A stretch of 64,000 nt of DNA, taken from assembly GCA_001949185.1 (NCBI GenBank), contig BDGG01000015.1:352314-416313 (forward strand), written 5' to 3'. Each line of letters begins with the position of its first letter. Position 1 is the first letter of the stretch. Below the pieces are notes generated by a model. It worked only from the letters and a program-made list of their open reading frames with translations, did no database searches and was not told the DNA's origin. This DNA is from Ramazzottius varieornatus. Taxonomy: Eukaryota > Tardigrada > Eutardigrada > Parachela > Ramazzottiidae. A program made the position numbers and the translations under genes. Of the stretch, positions 11,758-24,764 are shown piece by piece.

Positions 11758-14700
11758 ATGGGCGATACGAGCACTTGACCCATGTCAGTTCCCGCAAATG
11801 ACATATTGCTGTATTGGCACAAACAATTTTATCTTGTCACTTTTCAAGTATGACATTGGCGGGCAAACAAATGAGCGGACGACAGTCACGATACCCCCGA
11901 AATATCTTCAATTCCTCTGGCGGTTTTCTATCCGCCGAGCAAGCTCTGTGTACTATAACTCTCCAACCTCATGTTCCACCTAGCGACAGAGTACCCTGCA
12001 CACTTCCCTGGGCAAATATTATCCAAAGTCTAATAAGGATCTTTGCTTTGCCCGTCCGCCAAAATTAACCCGACTTGGGCTGGAACCTCCCGCATACCAT
12101 AGATAGAGACAGATCCGTAGTCATCGAACTCGTACTGACATATGGGCACAGGTAAACCAACAGTCAAAATATGTCGGCCAGCGAACTGTCTTATCTCAAT
12201 ATAGTTTGTCTAATTGAGACGAGCCTTGTTTGGTTATCGAGCCTTCACAGTTTACCCAATATGGCTCATATTACACCTATCCTAAATTTCGCATGAGGAA
12301 ATTCATGCATGTTAGAAGGATGTTGGAAAGGGTGTGAGATAAAAACGGGACAGTTTATTTAAACAGCTGCGCAATATGCCACTTTCGAGGTGATATATCT
12401 TTCAAGCCGTTGGACACATTCTCAAGGTACATCTTTGTGCTCACCTTGACCAAAGAATGCGTGTCTATACTTTTGACCATTGGATCGTCCGGTCGACATG
12501 TTTCCCCTCAATGTACTCTTCTGTGGTGGAAGGGAAGATCGAGTTGACAAAGGGAGCAATTGGGGCGGTGTCGTATTTGTTTATTAATATGACTGTCTTG
12601 TGTGTTCACAGCGCATTAATAAATTGATAGATGAGCCGCAATCGACGCTTGGATGCAACTGAAGCGAAGGACTCTGCCGTCCTTTTGACGGGCAAGATCG
12701 AGTTTCCCTCGTCATGATCAAATGCCGCTCTGTGTAAATTGTGTGAGGCCTACTTCGTCAAAGGAAACAAGATGTACTTCAGCTAGAGTACGGGAGAGCT
12801 GTCTTTGCCCTCCTTTAGTCCACAGTCCAGCGGGACAGGTATGCGCTGAAGTTGGACTGTGGAGGAGCTTTATTGTAAGCCGCACATGCGTGTCTTCCTC
12901 CTCTTGAACACTAGCTGATGGCCGCGCTAACTGATCGACTTGTCGGCCTCGCAAATGCGACTTTGCTCTATTCAAACAAATCCTTCTCCGATTACATGTC
13001 AATATTCCAAAGTGTAAGCCCCACTGCTGTCTAACATGGGCAAGAGCACGATAAGTCCGTACACGGCATCCAGCTCGAAAAATGACAATAGCACTGTATT
13101 CAAGTGAGAAAGACTGCGAAAATTCGTAGCAAAAAGCCAAGACGATCTTTCCTCACGGAAGACAGACGGGAGAAATGGGCCTGAAAACCGAAAATGCGCC
13201 ACTAAGAAAACTGCTAAAAATGTTTCTGGTTTCATACATCCTTTTGGAAGAACTTTTTTTCCGGCGAAGAAACCTTCGAAGACAGCTGAATATTATTATT
13301 CAGGGAAGAGGTGTTAATTAACGCTAGCCGTCTGATAATAGGTGCGCAGTATGGAATTGGCTTGTGTAAACAAACGGCGGGGAAGAAGCGATCAAGTGGC
13401 CTGTCCTCAGCGTTATGCTGCCCAGGGAGATATTGTTTCTCTTCCGTAAAGCGGATAAGAGCTTCTTTTGTCAACGGGCTTTACTCTATTTAAGAACAAT
13501 GGCCAAGAGTACAAACTTGTGTTTCATTTTTGACCTGAGCCTACCATGGGAGCGTGATGGCTCAAGGGTGGCCAGCACTATCCACCTTGGCCCCAAGTGT
13601 CACCTTAAAGAGGCTCCACACCTGCACGTCTTATCTCTTCACTTCCACCGCTAAGAACAATATCACATTCCCTGTCACAGGTGGACGAAATAGCCGCTCT
13701 TTCAGTAAAAGCCCTACTTTGCTCGCCTGGATATGCATTCAAAGCTGAGCTGCATCCACAAGGATACATAAACGATCATCACTTTGCGCTCCAGAAAAGG
13801 CGTCAAAAGCCTCAGCTTGACCACTTCATCATTCCTCCATAAGCTATCCTCCCTCTTTTCTTCCCCTCCGCTATTCTTCGTCTCCAAGCCTAATTAATTT
13901 CGTACGGCATAAAGCACGCTAATCGACCTATACATTAGCTTCGGTATTCAAACAGCTCGTGCAGGAATATTAGCTACAGCGGCCTGATCGTAAACATCGG
14001 AACGCGTAGTTTTTTTCGGACCCACATTCAGTTTTTGAGTTTTGCTTGAGAGGGGGTCGGCCAATGTGGAAGCTCACGGATTTTTAAATTATCGAATTTT
14101 CTCTACGGTTTAATCAGTGTTCTAAGCGTACCAAAGTAACATCCAGTGTGTAAGAATTCAGGGAACCCACAAGAAGCACCAGCACAAACTGTTCCCTTTT
14201 TCCTGATGGCATCGATGGGTGTGTTGATGGGTTGCCTGATGGGCAAAGCTATCACGGAAGCTTTGGCTTTTCCTCTTCCCAGTCTTTTCCTGGAAGTGAC
14301 GGGATGCTTGGTGCCCTACTGTCATCAAGACGTGCCATCTAGGACTCGTCGTCGACGACTCAAAGAGGAAGAAGCCATGTGAAAGCGCAGCTTCCTTCCT
14401 CTTCATTACCTAGGGCATCTAGTCAATTTGACACATTTGATTCATCCATCGCCAGCACCATTGAAGCCTCACTATGATCCCAAATCTATCATGTGCATTG
14501 CCATTAGCCACCACTACTCTTTATTCCTCCGAACGCCGGGATACACCACATATCCGGCCGGAGAAGCCTCTCCATCTCTTTACGCTTCGGCGAACTCCCG
14601 CAACGGTTCGTCCGTTTCCCCCAACGAACACACATTTCCCATCAGGCGAATTTCTGAGCTTGCTAGAGGGGATATGCAGTTGCTCAAATGAACGGAACCA

Positions 14701-17700
14701 GATCGCCGTTTCGAGTGGCGCACATTGTCAGTGTTATTGGCTGGGATCGTGCGCCACTTGCCATTACGACCTGGCCCAGCGTCCAAATCGGAGATTCCTT
14801 TCATGCGACAATTGTATAGTGTGAACTCGAGGAAGTCTTAAGAAATTCAGAACAAATGGAGCAAGCTCTATTGTTTAGCGAGCAATACTTGTTAGAACAA
14901 AAGAGGGAAATATTTGATATGGTTTACGTTAAAGGGTTGACCATTTATTCCACAGGTGTTCATCAGCAGCCTTTCAACAGTTCAAGATTGTATAGTACGA
15001 TGTAGTGCAATATTGGGCGTTGTCATGTGAGACTTTGACCTGTGATACTTCTGAGCCTGTGACATTGTTGTGAGTGATCAAAGCACACAAGTTAAAGTTT
15101 CCTGGGAAAATTCTTCAGTTTTTAACTAGGGTATATTCTTGAGAGGTTGTTGGCACGTTTGAGGCGGCTTGTGGATGGGACGACATGGATGATGGAGAGG
15201 AGCAAGTATTTGGAACAAGAACATGTTGCCAGCGTAAAGCGGGCCTTCATGGTAGATCGGATAAGATTACTGCGTTTGACATCTGCCCGTCTGTGAAGAG
15301 GCCAAAGATGATCAAACAGATCAAGATGTCCATATTGCTGTCATAACAGCCCCAATATTGCCCTATCAAATGTGTCACCGTGACAAGGCTAACGGCGTTT
15401 ACACTTCACGGCGGCTTGAGAATTGCAGTTGGACCGTGTACAACAGAAAGCGCGCATACAGGCTCAACGTTCTGATTTTTCCACAAAAACAATCCCGCAA
15501 CATTTCCGAAAAGTTTTGGCTTTCCACAAAAGATCGTTGTTCCTACCTTCATCTAATCATACCGAAATTTACTGTACACGTGCACAGTAAGTTTCTGTAC
15601 TGTGCAGAGGTGATGCGAATAAAACTCTGCAATAATAGAGACGACTGTAAATAGAGACGAAGACAAAGAGGATGAGCTGGGCCTTTTTTCTATAGTAGTG
15701 TCCAAGTTATCATCCAACACTCGAGGTTCTGTACTGTGGTGGATTTTGGCGGCGTTAAACGTGATGTTTTTCCTCATCCAGAAGCAATATGACACCCAGA
15801 TTGACCGCTGGTCAATAATGGCTCGATTAACGCCGCTGCTAATTAACGAGAAGGATGTTTGATTAATGAGTGGTTAGAGGGAAGAGGAGGGTGGTGACGC
15901 GTGGTTGATCTAATCGGAGGTCAGTTGGGGTGTCGTGCTTGAGGGATCTTCCGTTGTTTGTAAAAGGCCGCGTCTCGTCTACATTTTTCGTGGAGGAAGG
16001 AGGAAACAAGAGAGCGATATGCGGATGACAGTCTTTGACCTTCGCGGTGCGGCAGCTGTCGCTTATTTGAGCATGACTAGCGTCTCGGTCAATAAAAAAC
16101 GCGATGACGACGAGAAAGTGTTATCATCAACCTGTGCACCACTAAATAACTTTATCCATCCTCTCAAAATCTGAAAAGACGACGGCAAACAGAGCCGGCC
16201 TCGTGTTTACCCACTAGGGCCAATTCAACACACAATCAGCCTCTCAACTATCTGCTACATTTCTCTTCTCCGGCCACAAAATAATAAACTGATAACTTTT
16301 GTCCCACGTCGAGCCATTGTCAAAGCGAAAGAAGGTTGTTTGAGTACGTAGAAAACCACGCAGTCGATTTTCTTCCGCGTTGCTCGTCTGAAAAAGCAAC
16401 TGTCTGACGCTTCATCACAACCAAGTACTTCACTATCAATCAAGAAAAACTGTCCGGCCATCGAGCCTAACTTTCAAGACAGTGCTGTATCAGGAACCGT
16501 GAATCGAGCTAAAACGATGGAGCAATTCTTGTTGCTTTCTACAGTTTTCCGTACGTCACACGATTCTTCCGATCGACGCTTGCACTTCCATTCTAGGCGG
16601 TTTCTTGTGATGACACAGGTGTGACCTGGAGCCTGACGGTAATTATGGGTCCAAGGTGCGAGAGTTACGTAAGGGAAGTTGCGAAGGTGTCGGTTCATGT
16701 CAGTCCATTATCTTTTGAGGCGGATGGTAATGATGTGCGGGGGATGCTGCGGAGACTCGCCACAATGAAGAGACCCCGTTGCGTGTGGGGGTTTGCTGAC
16801 ACGGCCCCAAATTATCCCGGGCGCGTATCAAGTTGTGACTTTTATTGTCCATTTGTCTAGTGCTCAATGGGTCGCAAGATGTATGATGGGTAATTACGTC
16901 TGTGCGGAGTGATAAACGCAGATGGCAACGAGCCGACTATAGGCCATCTTTGACAGTCTTCGGCGTCAACGAGAATATGGATAAAATAGACATTTATCCT
17001 CTTCCTCCCATGGATGCCCCGTCGACATCTTTCAACCATCGACCGCGGCACCGCGCACGCCATCAGACGTCTCCCGCTATTAACGGCCGACATCACCGCT
17101 AATCACCACCAAATGTAAACACGACTTTAACTTGACATTAAGTTGTACGTTCCAGAACTATTTTGTTCTGATTTCGAATTAACTACCTTATAGCCGAGTT
17201 AAAAGCAATTATAATGATAGCAAGATTCCGAAGGATATTGCGCTCTACAGTATTGGGAGTTTAAAGGCAACTATTTACACGACGTTTCTGGACCAGTAAT
17301 TATATTGCGATTACAATTACAATACCTTACTACGGTGTGGTTTGCTTGTTTGGGTACTGACCGTACTGTTTACGCTGGATGGTATCTTCTCCCATTCCGT
17401 TAAGCCCAGGCTTGGCTGTTAGAGGCTTCGTATGGATCATTAATGGAGCGAAAATGAGTGGATTGAAGAGTTGATGGAACGATCCGGTGTCATTTACAGA
17501 TGTTTCTAACCAAAGAGGGATTATCGCTCTCCCATTAACTTTTAATCAAGGCACACACAAACGGGCTTCCGGATGAGCAGTTTAAGCTGATAGGACACTC
17601 GTTTAATTACCGGCCTGCAAATGACCATCGATCCCCCCCCCCACCCGGTTTTTGTGGACTGCGTTATGGGTTGGCCGTAAAGCTTCGAAGTGTGTCATAA

Positions 17701-18200
17701 AGAACCATCCGCTCTGTTTGCCCGTGTATCGGTAAGACAAGGAACAATCGTAAACTCATCTCGTTGTATTGGTGGAGATAAGAACAATATGGAGAATATG
17801 ACAGACGGCGCAAGTCGAATTTTCAAATATGACAAATAGATGGAGTGCCACTTTGATCGCCAGCGCGGCTCCTTATCGTCCAGCACACTGGCTTATCGGT
17901 CCCCACCTTCGCCTCATTGCTTACGACCGGACCGGCAGATTGCGCCAAAGCACGAAGGCTAAACAATGGAACGCCGCATCCTCTTCCTGCTGCACAAATT
18001 AGGAGCGGCTAGACTCCAGACTACTGTTCGAGCTAGCCATCCACCCACAAAAAATCGCTGGACGGGAACCAAAAACAGCAACCGCCAAAGATAACGACAA
18101 TGCGAAGACAAGGATAACAACGACCACAACCTGTTCCGTCAATCAGCCATACAACCATTTCACAAAGCTCTTCGCACAATCTATATTCGCTTCAACTGAC
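11758..18200. other. Long stretch without a recognised gene
   Basis: I found no exon set with consistent phase. It contains one GTGGCGCAC hairpin (14711), a near-palindrome around CACGTG at about 15570-15592 and a short poly-C run near 17632. Confidence 0.5.
14711..14762. repeat. GTGGCGCAC hairpin copy 5
   Basis: GAGTGGCGCAC and GTGCGCCACTTG flank a loop with TTATTGGCTG, the reverse orientation of the CAGCCAATAA core. Confidence 0.8.
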
Positions 18201-18407
18201 CTGAAGCGTGAGGAAGAGATTAGATGACTTGAAGAAACGACAAAGTTTCATCCATCTTCTGTACTGGGGTGACAACGTAGCTTGATCGACATCTCCTGGT
18301 CGGTGGTGAAGCCTTTCCGTTGCAGAGTCGAGGAATACAGACAGGAGGATATTCGTCTCGCTTCCACGAGATGTGGAAACCTGCGTCCAGCTGGAGGGAA
18401 GACGGAG
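18201..18407 (-). CDS. Isolated candidate exon, product unknown
   Basis: A 207-nt stop-free segment on the minus strand is bounded by a strong acceptor (a pyrimidine-rich tract ending TTTTGCCAG) and a donor CAG|GTCAGT. It is phase 0 at both ends and encodes 69 residues, including PGDVDQATLSPQYRRW and LCRFFKSSNLFLTLQ. I recognise no domain. It could be an upstream exon of the zinc-finger gene or a chance open frame. Confidence 0.28.
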
Positions 18408-19837
18408 CTGGCAAAAGATAAAAACAAAAGGAAGGATAACGAGCTGGGAGAGATGACTTCACTGCGTCGAGTAAACTGGTTCAGAAATCAGACTGATAAT
18501 CGTCGTTGAAGCTGCCGGGCTGGTCCACTTTTAGTCAAAAACGCTCCACTTGCGCGGTATGGACGTCGTACTCGTACAGCGCAGGCCGCCTATGAGGCAA
18601 TGACGTTAACCATACGAGCTTTCTACGGCGGCATGATACATTGATTGACCGATGGATGGGCGAGGAAGCGGCACGGTTCCGTTCGCGCCTTTCGAATCGA
18701 TCTTTGCCACAATACAGAGACTTCAGAACGCAAAACGCTAAGAGAAGCTTTGGCGCCTTTTGGTGTCCTTGCTGGATATCGACTCTGGCCAATGGACAAT
18801 GTTGATTTCACGAAGTCCAGACATGGGGTTCCGAACAGGGATAGCCTGTGAAGGGTAGCCAACACTGGTCCAACGGTGAGTCTCCACTTACCTTCATTTC
18901 GAAGCCGGTAATCGTCTCCACTGAATCGACTTACAAATATCCGGTTACGTTATTTGGTCAGTAGATACTTATCTAAACAATCATATTTCAATGGAAACAT
19001 GTTCCGCTATCTCGACTTTGCTCGAAATATACAAGATTCTCCATTGTTCGCGATGCAGAGAAAAGGAAGAATGTTGCCTCCACTCAAAACTGGACGAGAT
19101 TCCTGCGCATCAAGACTGGCTGAAAACTGTCGACTAGCAGTTTTTGTACACCAGTCCTATTTTGCCTGACGAAAATATTCATCGATATCTGGACTGATAG
19201 ATCTTTTTTTTTGATTCAGCAAGACGATTCGGCTTCCGTTCTCCGCCTACAGCAGCCATGTAGAGAATATCCCGATGTTTTGATATCCTGATTTCTGTTA
19301 CAGTATTCTGTTGCGTGAAAGAAACGCGAAACGGAAAATCAGGCAAAGGCTAATGTTTTTCACCTCCTTTTTCATCACTAATTTTAATATTGAGTGCTGT
19401 GCTCTTTAGGTAACAGGCCATTGCCCACCACGAGTTCTTCCTCGTTTTCCGTCTGGCCTCCTCAAATACACCAACGGATACGTACCAGTGAACTATTAAC
19501 TGACAGTTGGTGCGACTAATTGAGTGATCTGTTTGATCAAAGCACCATCAAACAGAAAATGGCCGATTTGTGTCAGACTGCCAGTCAAGCTGGATGGGGT
19601 CTTCCCCGCCGATCAAGACTGGCGGTTTCGTCAAAGACCAAAAGAAGCGACAGGTACCGAACGCTATAATCTTTTTATCACCATCCCAAAACAAACACCC
19701 AACAGTAACTGCGGCAGACGGTCTCTCTAATGACAGATCTTTGAACTCTGGAAATTAATCAGCTTGATACCACAAAGAAATTCGGGTTCATCGAAAACTT
19801 CTCTTCCGGGTGGAGTGGGAATGATCTGAATCAGATT

Positions 19838-19900
19838 GTTTTCCCGAGTGGCGCGCACTTTCCAGTGTTACTGGCTGACAGTTTGCGCCACTTGGGAAAA
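19838..19900. repeat. GTGGCGCAC hairpin copy 6
   Basis: TTTTCCCGAGTGGCGCGCAC pairs with TTGCGCCACTTGGGAAAA around a loop with TTACTGGCTG. It lies about 440 bp upstream of the PDCD10 start. Confidence 0.8.
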
Positions 19901-20005
19901 ACTACCATCCCTTTGAGATTTAGAAAGAGTTCGAGCGAGGCAATCAACCCAATCAAGAGCCAGTGTTCCGCATCGGCAGCGCCATCTGACTTGATTTATT
20001 GTCAC

Positions 20006-20013
20006 TGACGTCA
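20006..20013. promoter_or_regulatory. CRE site 1 upstream of PDCD10
   Basis: Perfect TGACGTCA, 328 bp before the PDCD10 ATG. Paired with an identical site 31 bp downstream. Confidence 0.4.
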
Positions 20014-20036
20014 TGCACCAACTGTTTTAATGGTAA

Positions 20037-20044
20037 TGACGTCA
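20037..20044. promoter_or_regulatory. CRE site 2 upstream of PDCD10
   Basis: Second perfect TGACGTCA, 297 bp before the ATG and 31 bp from the first, about three helical turns. CREB/ATF binding is inferred. Confidence 0.4.
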
Positions 20045-20340
20045 AGCATGGCCTTGTCGAAGTGACTTGATTGACATTGATGCATTGATCGAATATAATA
20101 AAATCGATCAAGATATCGACGTCAAAATTTTATCGTTCTGCCAGTCTTCTTCTTCTGCTTTCGATATCGTTCTGATTTCTCTTTCTGTCCACCTCGAGAT
20201 AGCTTCACAGTGGTTACTGTAAATGACTGACATGTCTCGTGCTCGAGGAACGAGCAACCTTGAAGGCCGTCGATGATTGTGGAGTAGTTTCACAACGGAT
20301 GTTTTGTCGCTGCTGGCCAGCTTGAATATTCTGCCTTATC

Positions 20341-21474
20341 ATGGGAGACGACTCTCCTGTAATTTCCTCAGCTTATCCTGTCCTAGTCAGACCTGCATTT
20401 GAGAAGGTAAGAAGGTCCTGTAATTTCGGCTCGTACAGACCACGTATTTATTCGTAATTTTTCAGGTGAATCAAAATTTCAAAGAGCCAAACAGCTCCGT
20501 CAAGGAGTGCCTCAGCAAGGTTGGTTGTTTCTTCGGATTTTATTGTATGACTGCCTGTGAGAAGCCTCATCTGGTTCCATAGGTGGAATCTGCGTATCCT
20601 GGATGGACCTATGATTTCGTAATGCAGCTGGTTAAAGCGGCGGAGTTACCTGTTACCAGCCTAAACGAGAGCATACTCAGGCTGGAATCGTCCGTCGTTT
20701 CAGAAGGTCAATCAGTACAGATTACAACCGTTGATTGATTGATGTCTGCGTATTTTGAAGTGGAAAATAATCTTGGGGTTCTGCGTACTAGTAGTTTCCG
20801 AAGGCAGTCCGCTCTCTAGCATAACCGTGTTTGTTCTGTTCCAGCTTACAGAGTAAACCGATCCGAAGATACCTTTACAGATCTGAATCGCAAGTCTGCC
20901 AACCTCAAAAAGATCCTCTCGAGGATACCTGAAGAAATCAGTGATAGAAGGGTCTTCCTCGAGACAATAAAGTAAGTCCACAGTTTCGCCCATCTACTTT
21001 TTTCTCTATCACAGTGCTTCCGTTTCTGCAGAGAGATAGCTAGTGCCATTAAGAAACTTCTGGACTGCGTACACGAAGTTTCGGAATATATCCCGAGCCA
21101 AAGCGGAAAACAGGTGCAGTAAGTCGCGCGTACTTCCGGTCGGCGACGTGTTCGTGATTTATGGCTTGATGACTCGGATTGGCCGTGGACTGATGGTGGA
21201 GTTTCATTTTAGGTTTTGGAGCAGAGGAAGAAGGAGTTCGTTAAGTTTTCCAAGCGATTCAGCAACACCTTGAAAGACTTTTTCAAAGATGGGCAGTAAG
21301 TCATTCTACTTCGTCACGAGCTTCTTAATATTCGTTCGCTTCTTGGCCTCAATTTGAGCTTATTACTCATAATGGTCTGCCTTCTATAGAGTCAACGCCG
21401 TCTTCTACAGTGCCAACTGCCTCATCAACCAAACCAACCTGATAATTCAGACGGTTCGAGAGAAGTGCGAGTAG
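20341..21474 (+). CDS. PDCD10: Programmed cell death protein 10 (CCM3) ortholog
   Basis: Seven exons: 20341-20406, 20466-20519, 20583-20706, 20845-20971, 21032-21113, 21213-21295 and 21390-21474. All introns are GT-AG and 59-138 bp; the joined frame is 621 nt, 206 residues against about 212 in vertebrates. The second half matches PDCD10 closely: LKKILSRIPEEISDR, ETIKEIASAIKKLLD, KKEFVKFSKRF and SANCLINQTNLIIQT. In the family the N-terminus dimerises with GCKIII kinases (STK24/25/MST4) and the C-terminal FAT-like bundle binds striatin and CCM2, so this is a cytoplasmic/Golgi STRIPAK adaptor. The N-terminus is short and divergent (MGDDSPVISSAYPVL). No lesion is visible. Two CREs lie about 0.3 kb upstream and a GTGGCGCAC hairpin about 0.3 kb downstream. 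Confidence 0.96.
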
Positions 21475-22029
21475 CAGACTGTTTTGTTCTGTACTTTTCT
21501 TCCTACGTTCGACACTTGACGTGGTGCATTTTGCATCGTTCCCTGATTGATTCGTGATAGAGAGCCTTTTTATTTGCATCTTTCGTGCACACTTTGTCCT
21601 CTTCTTCGTACGGTTTTTAACTTGCTCGAATTTTTGAAACAGTCGTATACGTTTTGAACTCGCATCAGGATATTCCTTCAGTTATGATTTTTCTTTTTTT
21701 TTCTTGTTGCTATTATGTTTGTTTTTGACTGGTGTGCAATCAATATTCTGTTCGCGAACTTTGGTGGATATTCGAAATACTGTTTCCTGTCGAAGTGGCG
21801 CATACTTTCAGCAAAAAACATTCAAGGTGCGCGCCACTTCAGACGATCTGGTTCAGTTCATTCGCCCAGGTCCATAATACAAGTAAAATTTTAAAAAGCT
21901 CGAAAAATATTCTTGATGCTTTGCAGATCCAAGGGAAAAAAAAGTCCGTGAGAGAACACAGCCTAATATTGACAGACGCAATAAGAAGATGTCAGAGCGA
22001 AGTTAATAAATATTCGAAATTGTTTCCAG
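21475..22029. other. Spacer between convergent PDCD10 and WDR20
   Basis: The 555-bp gap holds the two 3' ends and one GTGGCGCAC hairpin. T-rich sequence follows the PDCD10 stop. I saw no canonical AATAAA there. Confidence 0.5.
21791..21841. repeat. GTGGCGCAC hairpin copy 7
   Basis: CGAAGTGGCGCATAC and GTGCGCGCCACTTC flank a shortened loop with TTTCAGCAAAAAAC. It is in the PDCD10/WDR20 intergenic gap. Confidence 0.75.
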
Positions 22030-24764
22030 TTAGTTTGAACAGGAATTCTGCCGACTAGAGCTATCGTTGGGCAGAGCGCGACCGGGTCTGCACCAGGTCA
22101 TAATCACACCTTCCTGTGTCGATATGAGAATGCAATCATCATGAAAGACAATGTCGTTTAGCCGTTCGGGAGCGATGCGTTTGCAGACCAGCGGCTCCAG
22201 CAGAGGGACGTCCTCTAGCTTGGGACACAACGGACTGCCCAACGGCGCCTTGTTCACCTCTTCCTTCTCCTTCTTCTCTTGAGCACTGCGTTCTTGTTCC
22301 TCCTTCTTGGACTTGGCAGCAGCGGATGCGGCGGATCGGTTACCGATCAGCGGAAGAACGCGCTTTGGGGCGGGAGCTGGCACACTCTTAGGCGGAACTG
22401 CAGAAAAGAAACACACCACCATTATTTCCAGTCATAAAATGCTGCCCGCAATAAATTCCTCAATCCAGACTAAAACAATTTTGGAAAAGACGTTCCGTTT
22501 CCCGGCGTCTTGTTCGAAATAATTATGCAAAAGTCACCAGAAAGGCCAGAGACGGGTCCGTTGATCATCAGCGATCCACCACGACCCCGAGGGTACGTGG
22601 ACTGCTTGACGATGTCGTCTGTCAGTTCCCACAGACAGATCTGTGTGTCCTGCCCCACTGTCGCGAACCTGTATGTTATTATCCTCTGGGCAGTCTGGGC
22701 GGGTGCCGGTGGGTCTTTGCTGTTGCTGACGGGGAGTCTCGAAGGAGGTACGGGGCCGTTGGATGTACTTGCGGGTACTGAGGAAGAGGCGAGGCAGCTG
22801 GTCATGGGATCGAAAGCTACGGCTGTGATCCATGAGCGATGGCCTCGACCTCTGGCCACAATCTTCCGCGAGTCAATGGAAAACAGGTGAACCAAGTCGT
22901 CTTCACCGGCTGCACAGACAAACTTAGAGTCGGGCGACCAACCCACGCAGAGAAGTCCACCGAAGTAACTCTTGGCGGTCCCTGCAAAAACATAAAAATT
23001 AATATTCGCCAAAGAACCACTCCAGTCCTAAAATTTCGCTGCGGTTTACAGAAAAATTTGAAAGACCTTTACGTCCATTAAAAAACCCGCATGCAAAACA
23101 ATATTAACTTCGAAAAAATTGATATAGGTCGGAAAAATGGCGGCTCGACGAACAACCTCGACTGTTTAGGTCGTTTTTCCACATGACGCACGCTAACAAC
23201 CAATAACTCTAAGTGCGTGCGCCACTTGGGAGAGCAATCGAACTCGAAAAGAAATCCATAGTTTGCTTTCACTCGGATTAACTCGCGCATGTTGTCGTCA
23301 GTTTAAGGCATGTTCTGAAGTTTGTTTGGTGACGTTCGTTATATGTCGCCCGACAGACTCACGAAGTCACGCACATTGTCAGCTGAGAACGTGCGGTGCG
23401 CTACTTGGGACAACATTCTTTTCGTAGATGAAAAATCTTGTGTGGTTATTGTATGTACCTATAAGATCGAAGGTTTCGAAGAGAAAAACGCGGAGAAAGC
23501 CGTCATGACTAGCTGTCGCGAGAAACTTGGAGCATGGAGAGAAAGCAAAGGCGTCGAGAGATCCTTCGCCGATGGTCCAGCGGTACATCGGGTTGCGCGG
23601 AGTCCTGCTCTTGCAGGTGTAGACAGCAAAGCCATCGCCATGCTTGTGCGCTTGGTATGAAGGAAGAGTGCTGGACCAAGGTAGGGAGTCATCACAGTGA
23701 AGTATTTGCCCGCTAGCAAAGCCCACCAGCAACTGCTGCGTCGAGCCGGGAACCCATTTGACGCATGTCACCTTCGTCTTATCCAGTAAACGCTGCGGAA
23801 AAAAACAGCCACTTTAGGGTTCGCGAAAATGGTATTTCTACCTCAGAAGGAAATCTGGTCTCTTCCTCAATATAGTGGAGCTCGACAAAAAAACTTTGCA
23901 AAATTGCTTGCCCAATGGCGCAAAGCTCAGTGCTGTTGACTTGCGCGCGCCAGTTGGAAAGCGATCTTGCCGAGTTTGCCTGTCGAGCTCCCGTTCCGAG
24001 ATTTTCTAACGGAGAAACATGTGCGAGTTAGTCTTACGTCTTCGTTGTAGAAATGAGGTTCTTTCCGAGGGTCGCTGACTTGGAAAGATCCGGTATTAAA
24101 GCCGACGACAGTGGAACAGCCTTGAGCAGAGCAGTTAAGCCTATTGATGTCATGGCAGGTCGGAAGCGCTTTGTGGATCTGTCTATCCACGGGTCGACTG
24201 AGATCCGGAGCCTAGAACAGACAGAATAACATGTTACAATCAGAAGACCAGAGCAACAGTCAGTCATAACGAACAAGAAACATTTCCTGTTCAGCAGAAG
24301 GAAAATTATAAAAAAACAAACAGACAGCTGATGCTCCACCGTTAGTCTGTCAGGCGACACATAACGTCATCAAACATACTTCAGAGCATGCGGTAAACTG
24401 ATGACAACATGCGCGAGTTGACCCGAGTGGCAGCAAACTATCAATTTCTTGGACGGCTCTTTCTCGGCCAATCTCTTACCTCCCAGATGCTCTTGAAAGC
24501 ATACAGAAAGATTTCTCGTCCAACATTGAAGAGTATGCGGTCAGCATATCCCGTATCGTCGTCGGGGACACGAACGAGGGAGATTTTGACGGGGAGATTC
24601 GGAGGTTGACTACCCGTGAAAGCGTGGATTCCGCTGGGTCGATTGGGCCGCGAGTATTCGTAGGTCGGAAGATTTCTGTAGTATCCTTCGCGCGTAACGA
24701 AGTGCTGCTTGATATCGAGGGTACTTTGAGAGGACGCATCCCCGGACATATTACTCAGCGCCAT
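22030..24764 (-). CDS. WDR20: WD repeat-containing protein 20 (WDR20/DMWD family)
   Basis: Five exons read on minus: 24764-24480, 24211-24038, 23792-23459, 22981-22538 and 22397-22030; 1605 nt, 534 residues against about 570 in human WDR20. Phases agree at every GT-AG junction. Family hallmarks are KVTCVKWVPGS, FAVYTCKSRTPRNP, TIGEGSLDAFAFSPC, SYFGGLLCVGWSPDSK, GEDDLVHLFS, YRFATVGQDTQICLWEL and the C-terminal PLCPKLEDVPLLEPL. A low-complexity Ser/Pro then Lys/Glu insert (about residues 330-460) sits in the last blades, as in the family. WDR20 is a beta-propeller cofactor that allosterically activates the deubiquitinases USP12 and USP46 with WDR48. The 477-bp and 245-bp introns contain GTGGCGCAC hairpins. 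No lesion is seen. Confidence 0.95.
23171..23235. repeat. GTGGCGCAC hairpin copy 8 (WDR20 intron)
   Basis: ACATGACGCACG and GTGCGCCACTTGGGA flank the loop ACAACCAATAACTC. One arm base has changed (GGCGCAC to GACGCAC). Confidence 0.75.
23361..23410. repeat. GTGGCGCAC hairpin copy 9 (WDR20 intron)
   Basis: AAGTCACGCAC and GTGCGGTGCGCTACTTGGGA with loop ATTGTCAGCTGAGAAC. A degraded copy in the same intron as copy 8. Confidence 0.6.
23908..23962. repeat. GTGGCGCAC hairpin copy 10, degenerate (WDR20 intron)
   Basis: CCCAATGGCGCAA and TTGCGCGCGCCAGTTGG flank a loop with CTCAGTGCTGTTG. It is recognisable only by comparison with better copies. Confidence 0.45.

Larger units (their letters stand above)
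18408..20340. other. Upstream flank of PDCD10
   Basis: No coding exon is recognised. It contains one GTGGCGCAC hairpin (19838) and two CRE palindromes close to the PDCD10 start. Confidence 0.5.

Noticed and set aside
14146-14406. Overlapping open frames on both strands of about 80 codons
   Set aside because: Neither strand shows a family signature or splice borders.
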